A stretch of DNA of 64,000 bases from NCBI GenBank assembly GCA_016787805.1, contig JAEUTY010000001.1:124001-188000 (forward strand), in the 5' to 3' direction. The notes below the pieces were generated by a model that did not search any database, was not told the DNA's origin, and was given only the letters and a program-made list of their open reading frames with translations. How positions within the stretch are numbered: the first letter of the stretch is position 1; every line of letters starts with the position of its first letter. A program made the translations under genes and the position numbers. This stretch comes from Flavobacterium sp. Lineage in GTDB: Bacteria; Bacteroidota; Bacteroidia; Flavobacteriales; Flavobacteriaceae. This document shows, piece after piece, positions 8,741 to 16,062 of the stretch.

Positions 8741-9679
8741 ATGACTAGAAAAATTACACTTTTAGCTTTTTTATTTAGTGCTGTGCTATCGTTTGCTCAA
8801 ATTGGACCAGTAGGCCATTTGACTATTTTCTCTGAAGATGGCGATAAGTTTACTTTAATTCTTAATGGTGAAGTAATCAACGACACTCCACAAACTAATT
8901 TGCGTGTTGAAGATTTGAATCAACCGTACTACAATGCCAAAATCAAATTTGAAGATCAAACGTTGACTGAAGTCTCTAAAAACAATTTGATGCTTACAGA
9001 CGCGGACGGAAATTTTGCTGATGTTACCTACAAAATCAAGAGAGACAAAAACAACAAAACCAAAATGAAAATGAACTATTTTTCATCGATTCCAGTGCAA
9101 CCTAACTTTGTGCCGGCTTCGAATGTTCATGTTATTCATTACGGTCAACCTCGACCTATTCAAGTACAACCAGTTGGCGGTGTAACACAAACTACGACCA
9201 CTACAACTACACAAGTTGGCGGAACCAATGTGGGCGTTGGGGTAAATGTAGGCGGAATCAATATGGGAATTTCTATTAATGACTCTATGGGTGGCGATGT
9301 GGTTCAAACACAAACTACTACAACTACCACACACTCCGGAACTACTCAAGGTCACTACGAAGAACCAGTAAGAGGTTGTGGCGGACACTCGTGTATGACA
9401 CCTGGTAATTTCAACGCAGCTTTGGCTACCATAAAAAAACAAAGTTTTGAAGATACACGCTTGAAAACAGCCAAACAAGTTATTTCGGCCAATTGTTTGA
9501 ATGTAGATCAAATTATTCAAATTGCAAATACGTTTAGTTTTGAAGATAACAAATTAGAGTTTGCCAAATTTGCTTACGATTATTGTATTGAACCAAGAAA
9601 TTATTTCAAATTGAATGGTATTTTCTCGTTCAGCAGTAATGTAGATGAACTTTCGGATTACGTTCAAAGTCGCCAATAA
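8741..9679 (+). CDS. Secreted DUF4476-domain protein
   Basis: A 312-residue protein with a signal peptide (cleavage near LSFAQI). The N-terminal region (25-120) looks like an all-beta domain (GDKFTLILNGEVINDTPQ). The middle (about 150-205) is low complexity, with Thr runs and a Gly/Val/Asn stretch (NVGVGVNVGGINMG). The C-terminal 95 residues match DUF4476 (CMTPGNFNAALATIKKQSF, LNVDQIIQIANTFSFEDNKL). Function unknown; such proteins are common in Bacteroidota. Single gene with its own promoter and a terminator just after it. Confidence 0.82.
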   Translation: MTRKITLLAFLFSAVLSFAQIGPVGHLTIFSEDGDKFTLILNGEVINDTPQTNLRVEDLNQPYYNAKIKFEDQTLTEVSKNNLMLTDADGNFADVTYKIKRDKNNKTKMKMNYFSSIPVQPNFVPASNVHVIHYGQPRPIQVQPVGGVTQTTTTTTTQVGGTNVGVGVNVGGINMGISINDSMGGDVVQTQTTTTTTHSGTTQGHYEEPVRGCGGHSCMTPGNFNAALATIKKQSFEDTRLKTAKQVISANCLNVDQIIQIANTFSFEDNKLEFAKFAYDYCIEPRNYFKLNGIFSFSSNVDELSDYVQSRQ

Positions 9680-9698
9680 TTTTTTTTGCAGATAATAG

Positions 9699-9733
9699 AA
9701 AGACTATCAGCATATGTTGGTAGTCTTTTTTTA
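9699..9733 (+). terminator. Rho-independent terminator after the DUF4476 gene
   Basis: AAAGACTATC (9699-9708) pairs with GGTAGTCTTT (9719-9728), allowing a G-T pair, and is followed by a run of T. It lies 20 bp past the stop of 8741-9679. Confidence 0.7.
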
Positions 9734-9752
9734 TTTTTGTCAAAATCATTTC

Positions 9753-10325
9753 ATGCAAAATCACCAACATTTTATCATTCATAAACCTCATGGTTATTTG
9801 AGTCAGTTTGTTTATGAAAAAAAACGACACAAGAAATTGTTGGGTGAGTTACATGATTTTCCCATTGGAACCATGGCAATTGGCCGTTTGGATGAAGATT
9901 CTGAAGGGCTTTTATTATTGACAACAGACGGAATGATAAGTGAAATTGTGCGCAGCAAAACCGTTGAAAAAGAATATTTGGCTCAAGTGGACGGAATTAT
10001 TACAAATGAAGCCATTGAGCAACTGCAAAATGGTGTTGAAATTGGATTTAAAGGTATTCGCTATACCACCAAGAAATGCCAAGCCAAAATAATAACTGTT
10101 TTACCCGATTGCATTGGAGCTGGGAGAAGAATCCGCGATGAACGCCACGGACCAACGAGTTGGCTTTCAATAACTCTTACAGAAGGAAAATTCAGGCAAG
10201 TAAGAAAAATGACTGCAGCAGTTGGTTTTCCAACTTTGCGCTTGCTTCGAATTCGCGTTGGAACTATTGAACTGAATGGTCTAAAAGCAGGAGAAGTGAT
10301 GAAAGTTGAACAATTCCATATCTAA
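9753..10325 (+). CDS. 23S rRNA pseudouridine synthase, RluE-like
   Basis: About 190 residues from the ATG at 9753; an in-frame TTG 39 bp upstream lies in the terminator region and is rejected. The catalytic motif GRLDEDSEGLLLLTTDG carries the nucleophilic Asp. The family ends GPTSWLSITLTEGKFRQVRKM and RLLRIRVGTIELNGL are typical of the RsuA/RluB/E/F branch. There is no N-terminal S4 domain, as in RluE, which modifies a uridine in domain V of 23S rRNA. Exact site specificity is inferred. trmL follows 35 bp later, making this an RNA-modification pair. Confidence 0.85.
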   Translation: MQNHQHFIIHKPHGYLSQFVYEKKRHKKLLGELHDFPIGTMAIGRLDEDSEGLLLLTTDGMISEIVRSKTVEKEYLAQVDGIITNEAIEQLQNGVEIGFKGIRYTTKKCQAKIITVLPDCIGAGRRIRDERHGPTSWLSITLTEGKFRQVRKMTAAVGFPTLRLLRIRVGTIELNGLKAGEVMKVEQFHI

Positions 10326-10360
10326 GAAGTCTAACATTCTAAAAATCTAAGAAATCTATC

Positions 10361-10810
10361 ATGTTAAATATTGTACTTGTCGAACCCGAAATACCTAATA
10401 ACACCGGAAATATTGGACGTTTGTGTGTGGGAACCGAAAGCCGTTTGCACTTGATTCATCCGTTTGGATTTGAAATTACGGATAAAAATTTGAAACGATC
10501 GGGTTTGGATTATTGGGTGCATCTCGATTGGCATCAATACCAAAATGTTGACGAATGGATGGCTCAAATTCCAGATAAATCAAGGGTTTTTCTGATGAGT
10601 TCGCATGCTACAAAATCGTATTATGAAGTTGATTTTCAAGATGAAGATTGGTTGGTCTTTGGTAAAGAAAGTGTGGGTTTGAGCGAGGAAATATTGTCAA
10701 GATTCGAAAATCATTTGACCATTCCTATGTCGAAACTCATTCGTAGTTATAACATTGCCAATTCAGTAGCTTTTGTAGTAGGTGAAGCAAAAAGACAAAT
10801 TTCCAAGTAG
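10361..10810 (+). CDS. trmL: tRNA (cytidine/uridine-34-2'-O)-methyltransferase TrmL
   Basis: A 149-residue SPOUT-family enzyme covering the whole family length. Motifs seen are EPEIPNNTGNIGRLCVGT (motif 1), LVFGKESVGLSEE (motif 2) and IPMSKLIRSYNIANSVA (motif 3, forming the trefoil knot that binds S-adenosylmethionine). It methylates the ribose of the wobble base in certain tRNA-Leu species. The preceding 35 bp spacer is TCTAA-rich, a spacer type that recurs elsewhere in the window. Confidence 0.92.
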   Translation: MLNIVLVEPEIPNNTGNIGRLCVGTESRLHLIHPFGFEITDKNLKRSGLDYWVHLDWHQYQNVDEWMAQIPDKSRVFLMSSHATKSYYEVDFQDEDWLVFGKESVGLSEEILSRFENHLTIPMSKLIRSYNIANSVAFVVGEAKRQISK

Positions 10811-10845
10811 TTTTTATATATTTACTTTTTAAAAACTTTGGAAAC

Positions 10846-12453
10846 ATGACCGACAAAGCCGAATTACGCAGTACTATTTTTAAACATTTAGATGGATTAG
10901 CTACTGCTCCAGTTGCAATTGCACTTCAAAAAAAAGGAGTTTTAAATTATATAGCGCAAAAGAAAGAAGTTTTTCTAAGTGAATTAACTGAGCAATTTAA
11001 AGCTAATGAAGGATATTTAAATGTGGGTTTACGAGTTTTAGCGTCACAAGGTTTCTTAGATTATGACATTAATAATGCTTCACAAGAAACTAAACTTTCA
11101 ATTAATTCGAAAAGTGAAATCGCCTTCTCTCTATTTTATTTGTATGAAGATGTAGTTGATTTACTCCACTTTTCAACTCAATTTCATCCAAGGCTGTTTG
11201 AGGAAGAACCTTTTAACAAGTTGAAAGTTATTTTTGAAAAATACAAAGGTAACTACGGAATAGAGTTTTCAAATGATTCATCAGTTAGCGAAATCCAGCT
11301 TCAAATTTTAAAACATATTGAGGGCTATTTGGTTGGCCCTACATTAGTACGATTGGGAATGAGTGGAATGTTTCATAAGTATTTTATGGAAATTTCATTT
11401 CGACCAGAAGAGTTTCATAAATCGCCTGAATTGTTTGTGAAAATTTTGGATTTCTTTGTTTTCTTGGGCTGGTTTAGAGAGAAAAACGGCAATTATCAAT
11501 TTACTGAAACAGGATTGTTTTTTGCTAAAAGAGCTTCAGCTTATGGTGTAACTGTGTCGTATTTACCAACATTTGCAAGAATTGAAGAATTAATTTTCGG
11601 AAATCCAGCCATTTTGCGAATGCAAGAAAATGGTGCGGATGAGATTCATGTAGATCGTGAAATGAATGTTTGGGGAAGTGGTGGAGCACACGACACTTAT
11701 TTTAAAGTTGTTGATGAAATTTTAATTCACTTGTTTAACCTTCCAATTGAACAACAACCCAAAGGAATTTTAGACATGGGTTGTGGAAATGGCGCATTTT
11801 TGCAACACATTTTTGAAGTCATTGATAGGCAAACATTGCGCGGTAAAATGCTCGATGATTATCCTCTTTTTCTAGTCGGAGCCGATTACAATCAAGCGGC
11901 ATTAAAAGTAACAAGAGCCAATTTGATAAAGGCCGATATTTGGGCTAAAGTTATTTGGGGAGATATTGGTAGACCTGATTTGTTATCAGAAGATTTAAAG
12001 GAAAATTACGCCATTGATTTAAAAGACTTACTCAATGTTAGAACCTTTTTAGATCATAATCGTATTTGGGAAAATCCAATCCATCCATCTGATCGAATTA
12101 GTTATTCAACGGGTGCTTTTGCGCATCGAGGAAAACGAATTAGCAACAATTTGGTTGAGGATAATTTGTTTGAACATTTACAAAAATGGTCGCCTTATGT
12201 GAGTAAATTTGGCTTGTTGCTAATCGAATTACATACCATTTTACCCGCTTTAACTGCTGCAAATTTAGGCAAAACAGCAGCGACTGCTTATGATGCAACG
12301 CATGGTTTTTCTGATCAGTTTATCGTTGAAATTGATGTGTTTAATAAGGTGGCTTCAGAAGTTGGTTTGTTTCCAGACGAAGCTATTTTTAAGCGATTTC
12401 CGAACACCGATTATGCAACAGTAAGCATTAATTTACTAAAAGGGAAAAACTAA
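10846..12453 (+). CDS. Large SAM-dependent methyltransferase (AprA-like type), substrate unknown
   Basis: A 535-residue protein. The N-terminal half (1-270) is mainly helical, with winged-helix-like elements (QKKGVLNYIAQKKEVFLSEL, NVGLRVLASQGFLDY) and a second similar stretch near 165-220. The C-terminal half is a class I methyltransferase with motif I ILDMGCGNGAFLQH (about 303-316), the acidic strand LVGADYNQAAL and a later motif WGDIGRPDLL. The architecture resembles polyketide-synthase-associated AprA-type methyltransferases, but this is a recollection, not a search. It converges with the ABC ATPase gene, overlapping it by 4 bp at the stop codons. The substrate cannot be told from context. 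Confidence 0.75.
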   Translation: MTDKAELRSTIFKHLDGLATAPVAIALQKKGVLNYIAQKKEVFLSELTEQFKANEGYLNVGLRVLASQGFLDYDINNASQETKLSINSKSEIAFSLFYLYEDVVDLLHFSTQFHPRLFEEEPFNKLKVIFEKYKGNYGIEFSNDSSVSEIQLQILKHIEGYLVGPTLVRLGMSGMFHKYFMEISFRPEEFHKSPELFVKILDFFVFLGWFREKNGNYQFTETGLFFAKRASAYGVTVSYLPTFARIEELIFGNPAILRMQENGADEIHVDREMNVWGSGGAHDTYFKVVDEILIHLFNLPIEQQPKGILDMGCGNGAFLQHIFEVIDRQTLRGKMLDDYPLFLVGADYNQAALKVTRANLIKADIWAKVIWGDIGRPDLLSEDLKENYAIDLKDLLNVRTFLDHNRIWENPIHPSDRISYSTGAFAHRGKRISNNLVEDNLFEHLQKWSPYVSKFGLLLIELHTILPALTAANLGKTAATAYDATHGFSDQFIVEIDVFNKVASEVGLFPDEAIFKRFPNTDYATVSINLLKGKN

Positions 12454-13262
12454 CTTTTAATCACAAATTTTCCCTTTTCAGCATCAAATGCGATGCCTTC
12501 ACCTTTAAAGATTGAACTAAATATTCCTTTTGAAATTAAATTACAAGGTTGATCTTGAACTGCATTAGTTCGACTTGTCTCACTACTAGTTTCCTCAGTC
12601 ATAACAATCATTTCATCAGCTAATTGTATAGCCAAGTCAATATCGTGAGTAGAAAATAATATGCATTTGTTGGTTTCTTGCGACAATTTTTTTAATAATT
12701 TGAACAACGAAACCTTGTGCAATAAATCCAAATGTGTGGTTGGTTCATCTAAAATAATTAAAGGCGTATCCTGAGCCAATGCTCGTGCTACCAATACTTT
12801 TTGTAATTGACCATCGCTAATTTCAAAATGTTTTTTTTCGGTAAAAGAGGCAATCTGAGTCAATTCAATTGCGCGATTGATTTGGTTTGTATCTTGTTCA
12901 GAAAGTTTTCCTAACCAATTAGTATACGGTTGCCTTCCTAAAGCAACTAACTCATAAACGGTTAAGTTACTAGGCGGTAATTTTTCGGTCAATACTAAAC
13001 TCAATTGTTGAGCTAGTGCTAAAGGCGAGTAATTATGCAACGCTTTTTCATTCAATAAAATTTCACCCGAAAGAGGTGGTTGAATGCTACAAAGTGTTCG
13101 TAACAACGTCGATTTTCCAATTCCATTTCCACCAATTAAAGCAATTAATTTTCCTTGCGCCAAATTAAGGTTCAAGTTGTCAGCAATGACTATCTTCTCC
13201 TTCTTGGTTGCATAACCAATGGACAAGTTTTTAGTGCTTATGATGTTGTTAGTTGGTGTCAT
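12450..13262 (-). CDS. ABC transporter ATPase, cobalamin/iron-chelate type (BtuD/FecE-like)
   Basis: A 270-residue ATPase with Walker A GGNGIGKSTLL, a signature ISDGQLQKVLVARAL (SDGQ where SGGQ is usual), Walker B LIILDEPTTHLD and the H-loop FSTHDI. It energises import across the inner membrane with the permease just upstream. Third gene of the minus-strand order binding protein - permease - ATPase. Cobalamin is favoured over siderophore because a cobalamin riboswitch controls the TonB-dependent receptor on the other side of the intergenic region. The last 70 residues are more divergent. Confidence 0.87.
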   Translation of the reverse strand: MTPTNNIISTKNLSIGYATKKEKIVIADNLNLNLAQGKLIALIGGNGIGKSTLLRTLCSIQPPLSGEILLNEKALHNYSPLALAQQLSLVLTEKLPPSNLTVYELVALGRQPYTNWLGKLSEQDTNQINRAIELTQIASFTEKKHFEISDGQLQKVLVARALAQDTPLIILDEPTTHLDLLHKVSLFKLLKKLSQETNKCILFSTHDIDLAIQLADEMIVMTEETSSETSRTNAVQDQPCNLISKGIFSSIFKGEGIAFDAEKGKFVIKS

Positions 13263-13313
13263 TTTTTTAACACATAGGTTCTATGTTCTATTCTCTAAAT
13301 TCTCTATTCTTTT

Positions 13314-14339
13314 CTAGATAAAACTTCGCTTTCGAACCAACAACCAAATAACTACAGGTGCTCCAATTATGGAGGTGATTGCATTAATTGGCAAAGTAAA
13401 ATCCATTCCTGGCATTTGCGAAATCATATCGCACAACAACATGATAATGGCTCCAGTCAAAAGTGTACTCCAAAACAAAATTCTATGATTACTCGTCTGA
13501 AGCAATAATTTGGAAACATGTGGCACTGCCAAACCCACAAAAGCAATCGGGCCAGCAAAAGCAGTAATACTTCCAGCCAAAATACTCGTCGCCACAATAA
13601 TGATGTAACGCGATTTTTGGATGTTCAATCCCATGCTTTTGGCGTAATTTTCTCCCAAAAGTAAAGCGTCTAATGATTTTATAGAAAATAAGCTCATCGC
13701 CAAACCAAGTGTAACTGCTATGGTTAACATTATAATATTTTCCCACGATAAATTACCCAAACTTCCCATGCTCCAAAAGGTGAATTTTTGTAATTGTTCG
13801 GCTGTACTAAAATAAGTTAATACAGAAACAATTGCGCTTGTGAAGCTACTAAACATCAAGCCGACGATCAAAATGGTAGCTGTATCTCGAAGTTTTTGAG
13901 AGGCTAAAATCACTAATAAAAGTACCAAAAAACTACCTAAACACGAAGCCAAAATAATTCCAAATGACGAAAGTAAAGTTTCTGCAAAAGCAATTGGCAA
14001 AACACTTGCGCCCAATATCACAAAGGCAACTCCCAAACTCGAACCCGAACTCAATCCTAATACATAAGGTCCGGCAAGTGGATTTCGAAACAAAGTTTGC
14101 ATCAATAAACCAGCTGTTGATAATCCCATTCCGACCAAAATGGCAGTAATGGCTTTGGGTAATCGAAAGTTAATGATGATGTATTCCCAAGTTTCTTTGC
14201 TTGCAGACGAACCCAACAGACTTTTGAAAACTTCTTTGATTGGAATGGCAACTTGGCCCATGGAAATATTCAATAGCAATGACAAAATCAATGTCAATGA
14301 TAAAAAAATGAAAATAGATGTATTTCGGGTTTTGATCAC
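13314..14339 (-). CDS. ABC transporter permease, FecCD family (BtuC-like)
   Basis: A 341-residue, highly hydrophobic protein with about nine to ten membrane segments. Family signatures are FRLPKAITAILVGMGLSTAG, RNPLAGPYVLGLSSGSSLG and GPIAFVGLAVPHVSK, typical of BtuC/FecCD permeases. It should form the homodimeric channel for cobalamin (or another corrinoid) import. Its start codon overlaps the stop of the binding-protein gene by 1 bp, which indicates translational coupling. A 51 bp AT-rich spacer separates it from the ATPase gene. Confidence 0.9.
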   Translation of the reverse strand: MIKTRNTSIFIFLSLTLILSLLLNISMGQVAIPIKEVFKSLLGSSASKETWEYIIINFRLPKAITAILVGMGLSTAGLLMQTLFRNPLAGPYVLGLSSGSSLGVAFVILGASVLPIAFAETLLSSFGIILASCLGSFLVLLLVILASQKLRDTATILIVGLMFSSFTSAIVSVLTYFSTAEQLQKFTFWSMGSLGNLSWENIIMLTIAVTLGLAMSLFSIKSLDALLLGENYAKSMGLNIQKSRYIIIVATSILAGSITAFAGPIAFVGLAVPHVSKLLLQTSNHRILFWSTLLTGAIIMLLCDMISQMPGMDFTLPINAITSIIGAPVVIWLLVRKRSFI

Positions 14340-15481
14340 TATTGTAATTTTTCAAAGAAAAAAGGTTGGTAGCCAGTTAACAATTCAGGATGCAAAATTT
14401 TGACAATATCTTTCAAAACAATATCTGGTCGATTCGGAGCCAATTCATAATACAAAATGCCACCCGTTTTTCCTTTTTTTGCACTGAACGAATATACATT
14501 TTTATTTTCAAATGCCTTGAATTGATTGTAATGTGGGTTTGCATCTGTCATTTGTTTCAAAGTAGAAAATTGCCCCGAAGTAATCCAAAAATCGGCGTTT
14601 TTGGCTTTTTCAAAAACGGTTTCAAATGATAAAGCCAAGCTACCAGTGCCTTTGGTTTCTTGCCACAAATAATTTGAGTTAGCTTCTTTCAATAACAAAC
14701 AACCCCAACTAGTACCTTTGGGTAAGTACCATTTGTCTTCAAACATATCGCCAATTAAAATGGTGGGTTTGGTCGTTGCTCTTTTGGCAATTTCAATGGT
14801 TTTTAAATATTCTTTTTCAATTTTGGTAAACAGTTCGTCTGCTTGCTTTTGTTTTCCATACAAAGCACCAAAAAACTTAATCCATTCGGCTTTTCCCAAA
14901 GGTGTTTCCTCGTTCCAATCGCCATTGAGCATCACTTTTAAGCCACTTTTTTGTAGATTATCTAAGGTTGGATTGGTGTTGTCAATTCCGTAACCAATAA
15001 TAATATCTGGTTGCATGTCGATCAAAACTTCGGTGTTGAGAGTCTGATTCGTACCGAGTTCTTTTACTTTTCCAGCGTCAATCAAATTGCGAACTTTAGG
15101 TGAAGAAATGTAATCCAAATGCGGAAAACCTACCAATGTTTTTTCTTCATTCAACATTTCCAACGAAGGAATGTGTGTAGTTGAAGTCACAACAATGGAT
15201 TGTATTGGAACCGAAATTATACTGTGTTTTTTTAATGAATCAGGAAGCTTTCCTTTTCTTTCTTTTAAAATATAAGTATACGTTTTGTTCGCATTTGGCC
15301 ACGGATTACTCACTTTCACTATCGAATAACCTTCGTAGTTTACAATCGAAAAGCCTTTAGCGTATTTTACGGTATTTAGGTTGGAGTCAAAAATAGTTGT
15401 GTTTTCTTTTTGTTTACATTGAATAAAAAAAAAGAAAATAGAAAAGGAAAGTAGTAGCTGAAATCGATTTGGCATTTGCAA
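14339..15481 (-). CDS. ABC transporter substrate-binding lipoprotein, cobalamin-type (BtuF-like)
   Basis: A 380-residue lipoprotein (signal FSIFFFFIQC, Cys at 22). It has the two-lobed periplasmic-binding-protein pattern of the BtuF/FhuD class: VGFPHLDYISSPKV, LNTEVLIDMQPDIIIGYG, then a long linker helix (KQKADELFTKIEKEYLKT) and PTILIGDMFEDKWYLPKG. It is larger than BtuF of enterobacteria, as is usual in Bacteroidota. First gene of the minus-strand transporter operon. A TACTTTTG -7-like box lies upstream at 15498-15491 without a well-spaced -33 TTG. No riboswitch precedes it on its own strand. Confidence 0.85.
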   Translation of the reverse strand: MQMPNRFQLLLSFSIFFFFIQCKQKENTTIFDSNLNTVKYAKGFSIVNYEGYSIVKVSNPWPNANKTYTYILKERKGKLPDSLKKHSIISVPIQSIVVTSTTHIPSLEMLNEEKTLVGFPHLDYISSPKVRNLIDAGKVKELGTNQTLNTEVLIDMQPDIIIGYGIDNTNPTLDNLQKSGLKVMLNGDWNEETPLGKAEWIKFFGALYGKQKQADELFTKIEKEYLKTIEIAKRATTKPTILIGDMFEDKWYLPKGTSWGCLLLKEANSNYLWQETKGTGSLALSFETVFEKAKNADFWITSGQFSTLKQMTDANPHYNQFKAFENKNVYSFSAKKGKTGGILYYELAPNRPDIVLKDIVKILHPELLTGYQPFFFEKLQ

Positions 15482-15587
15482 AATTTTTCACAAAAGTAAA
15501 ATATTGTAGTCACAAATTAGACTTTGTGTAACATTTGATGCTAAATGATATTCAACATTACTATAACTTTGATGAAAATTCTAAAAC

Positions 15588-15704
15588 ATGAGAGACAATT
15601 CAAACACTTTTATGTATGTTGTGGCTGGCATCATTCTGCTCCATTTTATCGTCGGCTTTGTTTGGTTAATAATTAAATTTTCTAAGAAAAAAGACGATAA
15701 TTAA
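15588..15704 (+). CDS. Small single-span membrane protein (38 residues)
   Basis: The ATG at 15588 opens 38 codons: a polar start (MRDNSNTF), one strong transmembrane helix (YVVAGIILLHFIVGFVWLII) and a basic tail (KFSKKKDDN). Charge and hydrophobicity fit an inner-membrane protein with the tail in the cytoplasm. It lies between the BtuF-like gene and the riboswitch; the -7 box for the riboswitch transcript starts 14 bp after its stop. The function is unknown. It could be chance, but the balanced helix and tail argue for a real gene. Confidence 0.5.
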   Translation: MRDNSNTFMYVVAGIILLHFIVGFVWLIIKFSKKKDDN

Positions 15705-15717
15705 TCTTCAATTAGCG

Positions 15718-15725
15718 TATCTTTG
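15718..15725 (+). promoter_or_regulatory. -7 promoter box of the riboswitch/receptor transcript
   Basis: TATCTTTG matches the Bacteroidota -7 element and would start transcription about 7 bases on, just before the riboswitch fold. No TTG stands at the right distance upstream, so the -33 element is weak or absent. Confidence 0.45.
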
Positions 15726-15734
15726 CACTCGTAT

Positions 15735-15975
15735 TTCGGTTGTTTTTCCGTTTTTCGGAACAACATTAAAAGGGAATCGGGTGATTGATAATGTTTTAGA
15801 ATCATATTCTAATTTCTGAATTCTAATTTTGAAAGTATTACATCAAAAATCCCGAGCTGTACCCGCAACTGTAAGCTAATCAGCTTGTTGTTATCTGCAT
15901 TACCATTGCTCCGATAGAATCGGAGTGAGAAGGTCAACAACAAGACGCAAGCCAGGAGACCTGCCATTTACACTG
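15735..15975 (+). promoter_or_regulatory. Cobalamin (B12) riboswitch
   Basis: Several conserved parts of the AdoCbl-type riboswitch appear in order: GGGAATCGGGTG near 15772, CCCGAGCTGTACCCGCAACT and GTAAGC at 15851-15876, and the B12 box GCCAGGAGACCTGCC at 15951-15965. Supporting stems are CTTGTTGTT (15884-15892) with AACAACAAG (15936-15944), and CTCCGAT/ATCGGAG around 15909-15925. A long AT-rich insert fills 15785-15840. It lies about 90 bases before the receptor ATG, so cobalamin should repress that gene. The mechanism (translation or termination) is not evident; I see no clear terminator before the ATG. Confidence 0.93.
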
Positions 15976-16062
15976 AGTAACAAACTTTCGGGAAAAAAGG
16001 TTTGGGTATGGGTAAATTCTATACTTTTCTCCCACAATTGATCCATTGTTTAATGTAAAAAA

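Noticed and set aside
9083..9520. 145-codon frame on the minus strand
   Set aside because: It lies wholly inside the DUF4476 gene and arises from its Thr/Gly-rich low-complexity coding; no signal, domain or spacing supports it.
13263..13313. Possible small gene or promoter between the permease and ATPase genes
   Set aside because: The 51 bp are a TTCTCTA-type low-complexity spacer without a promoter match.
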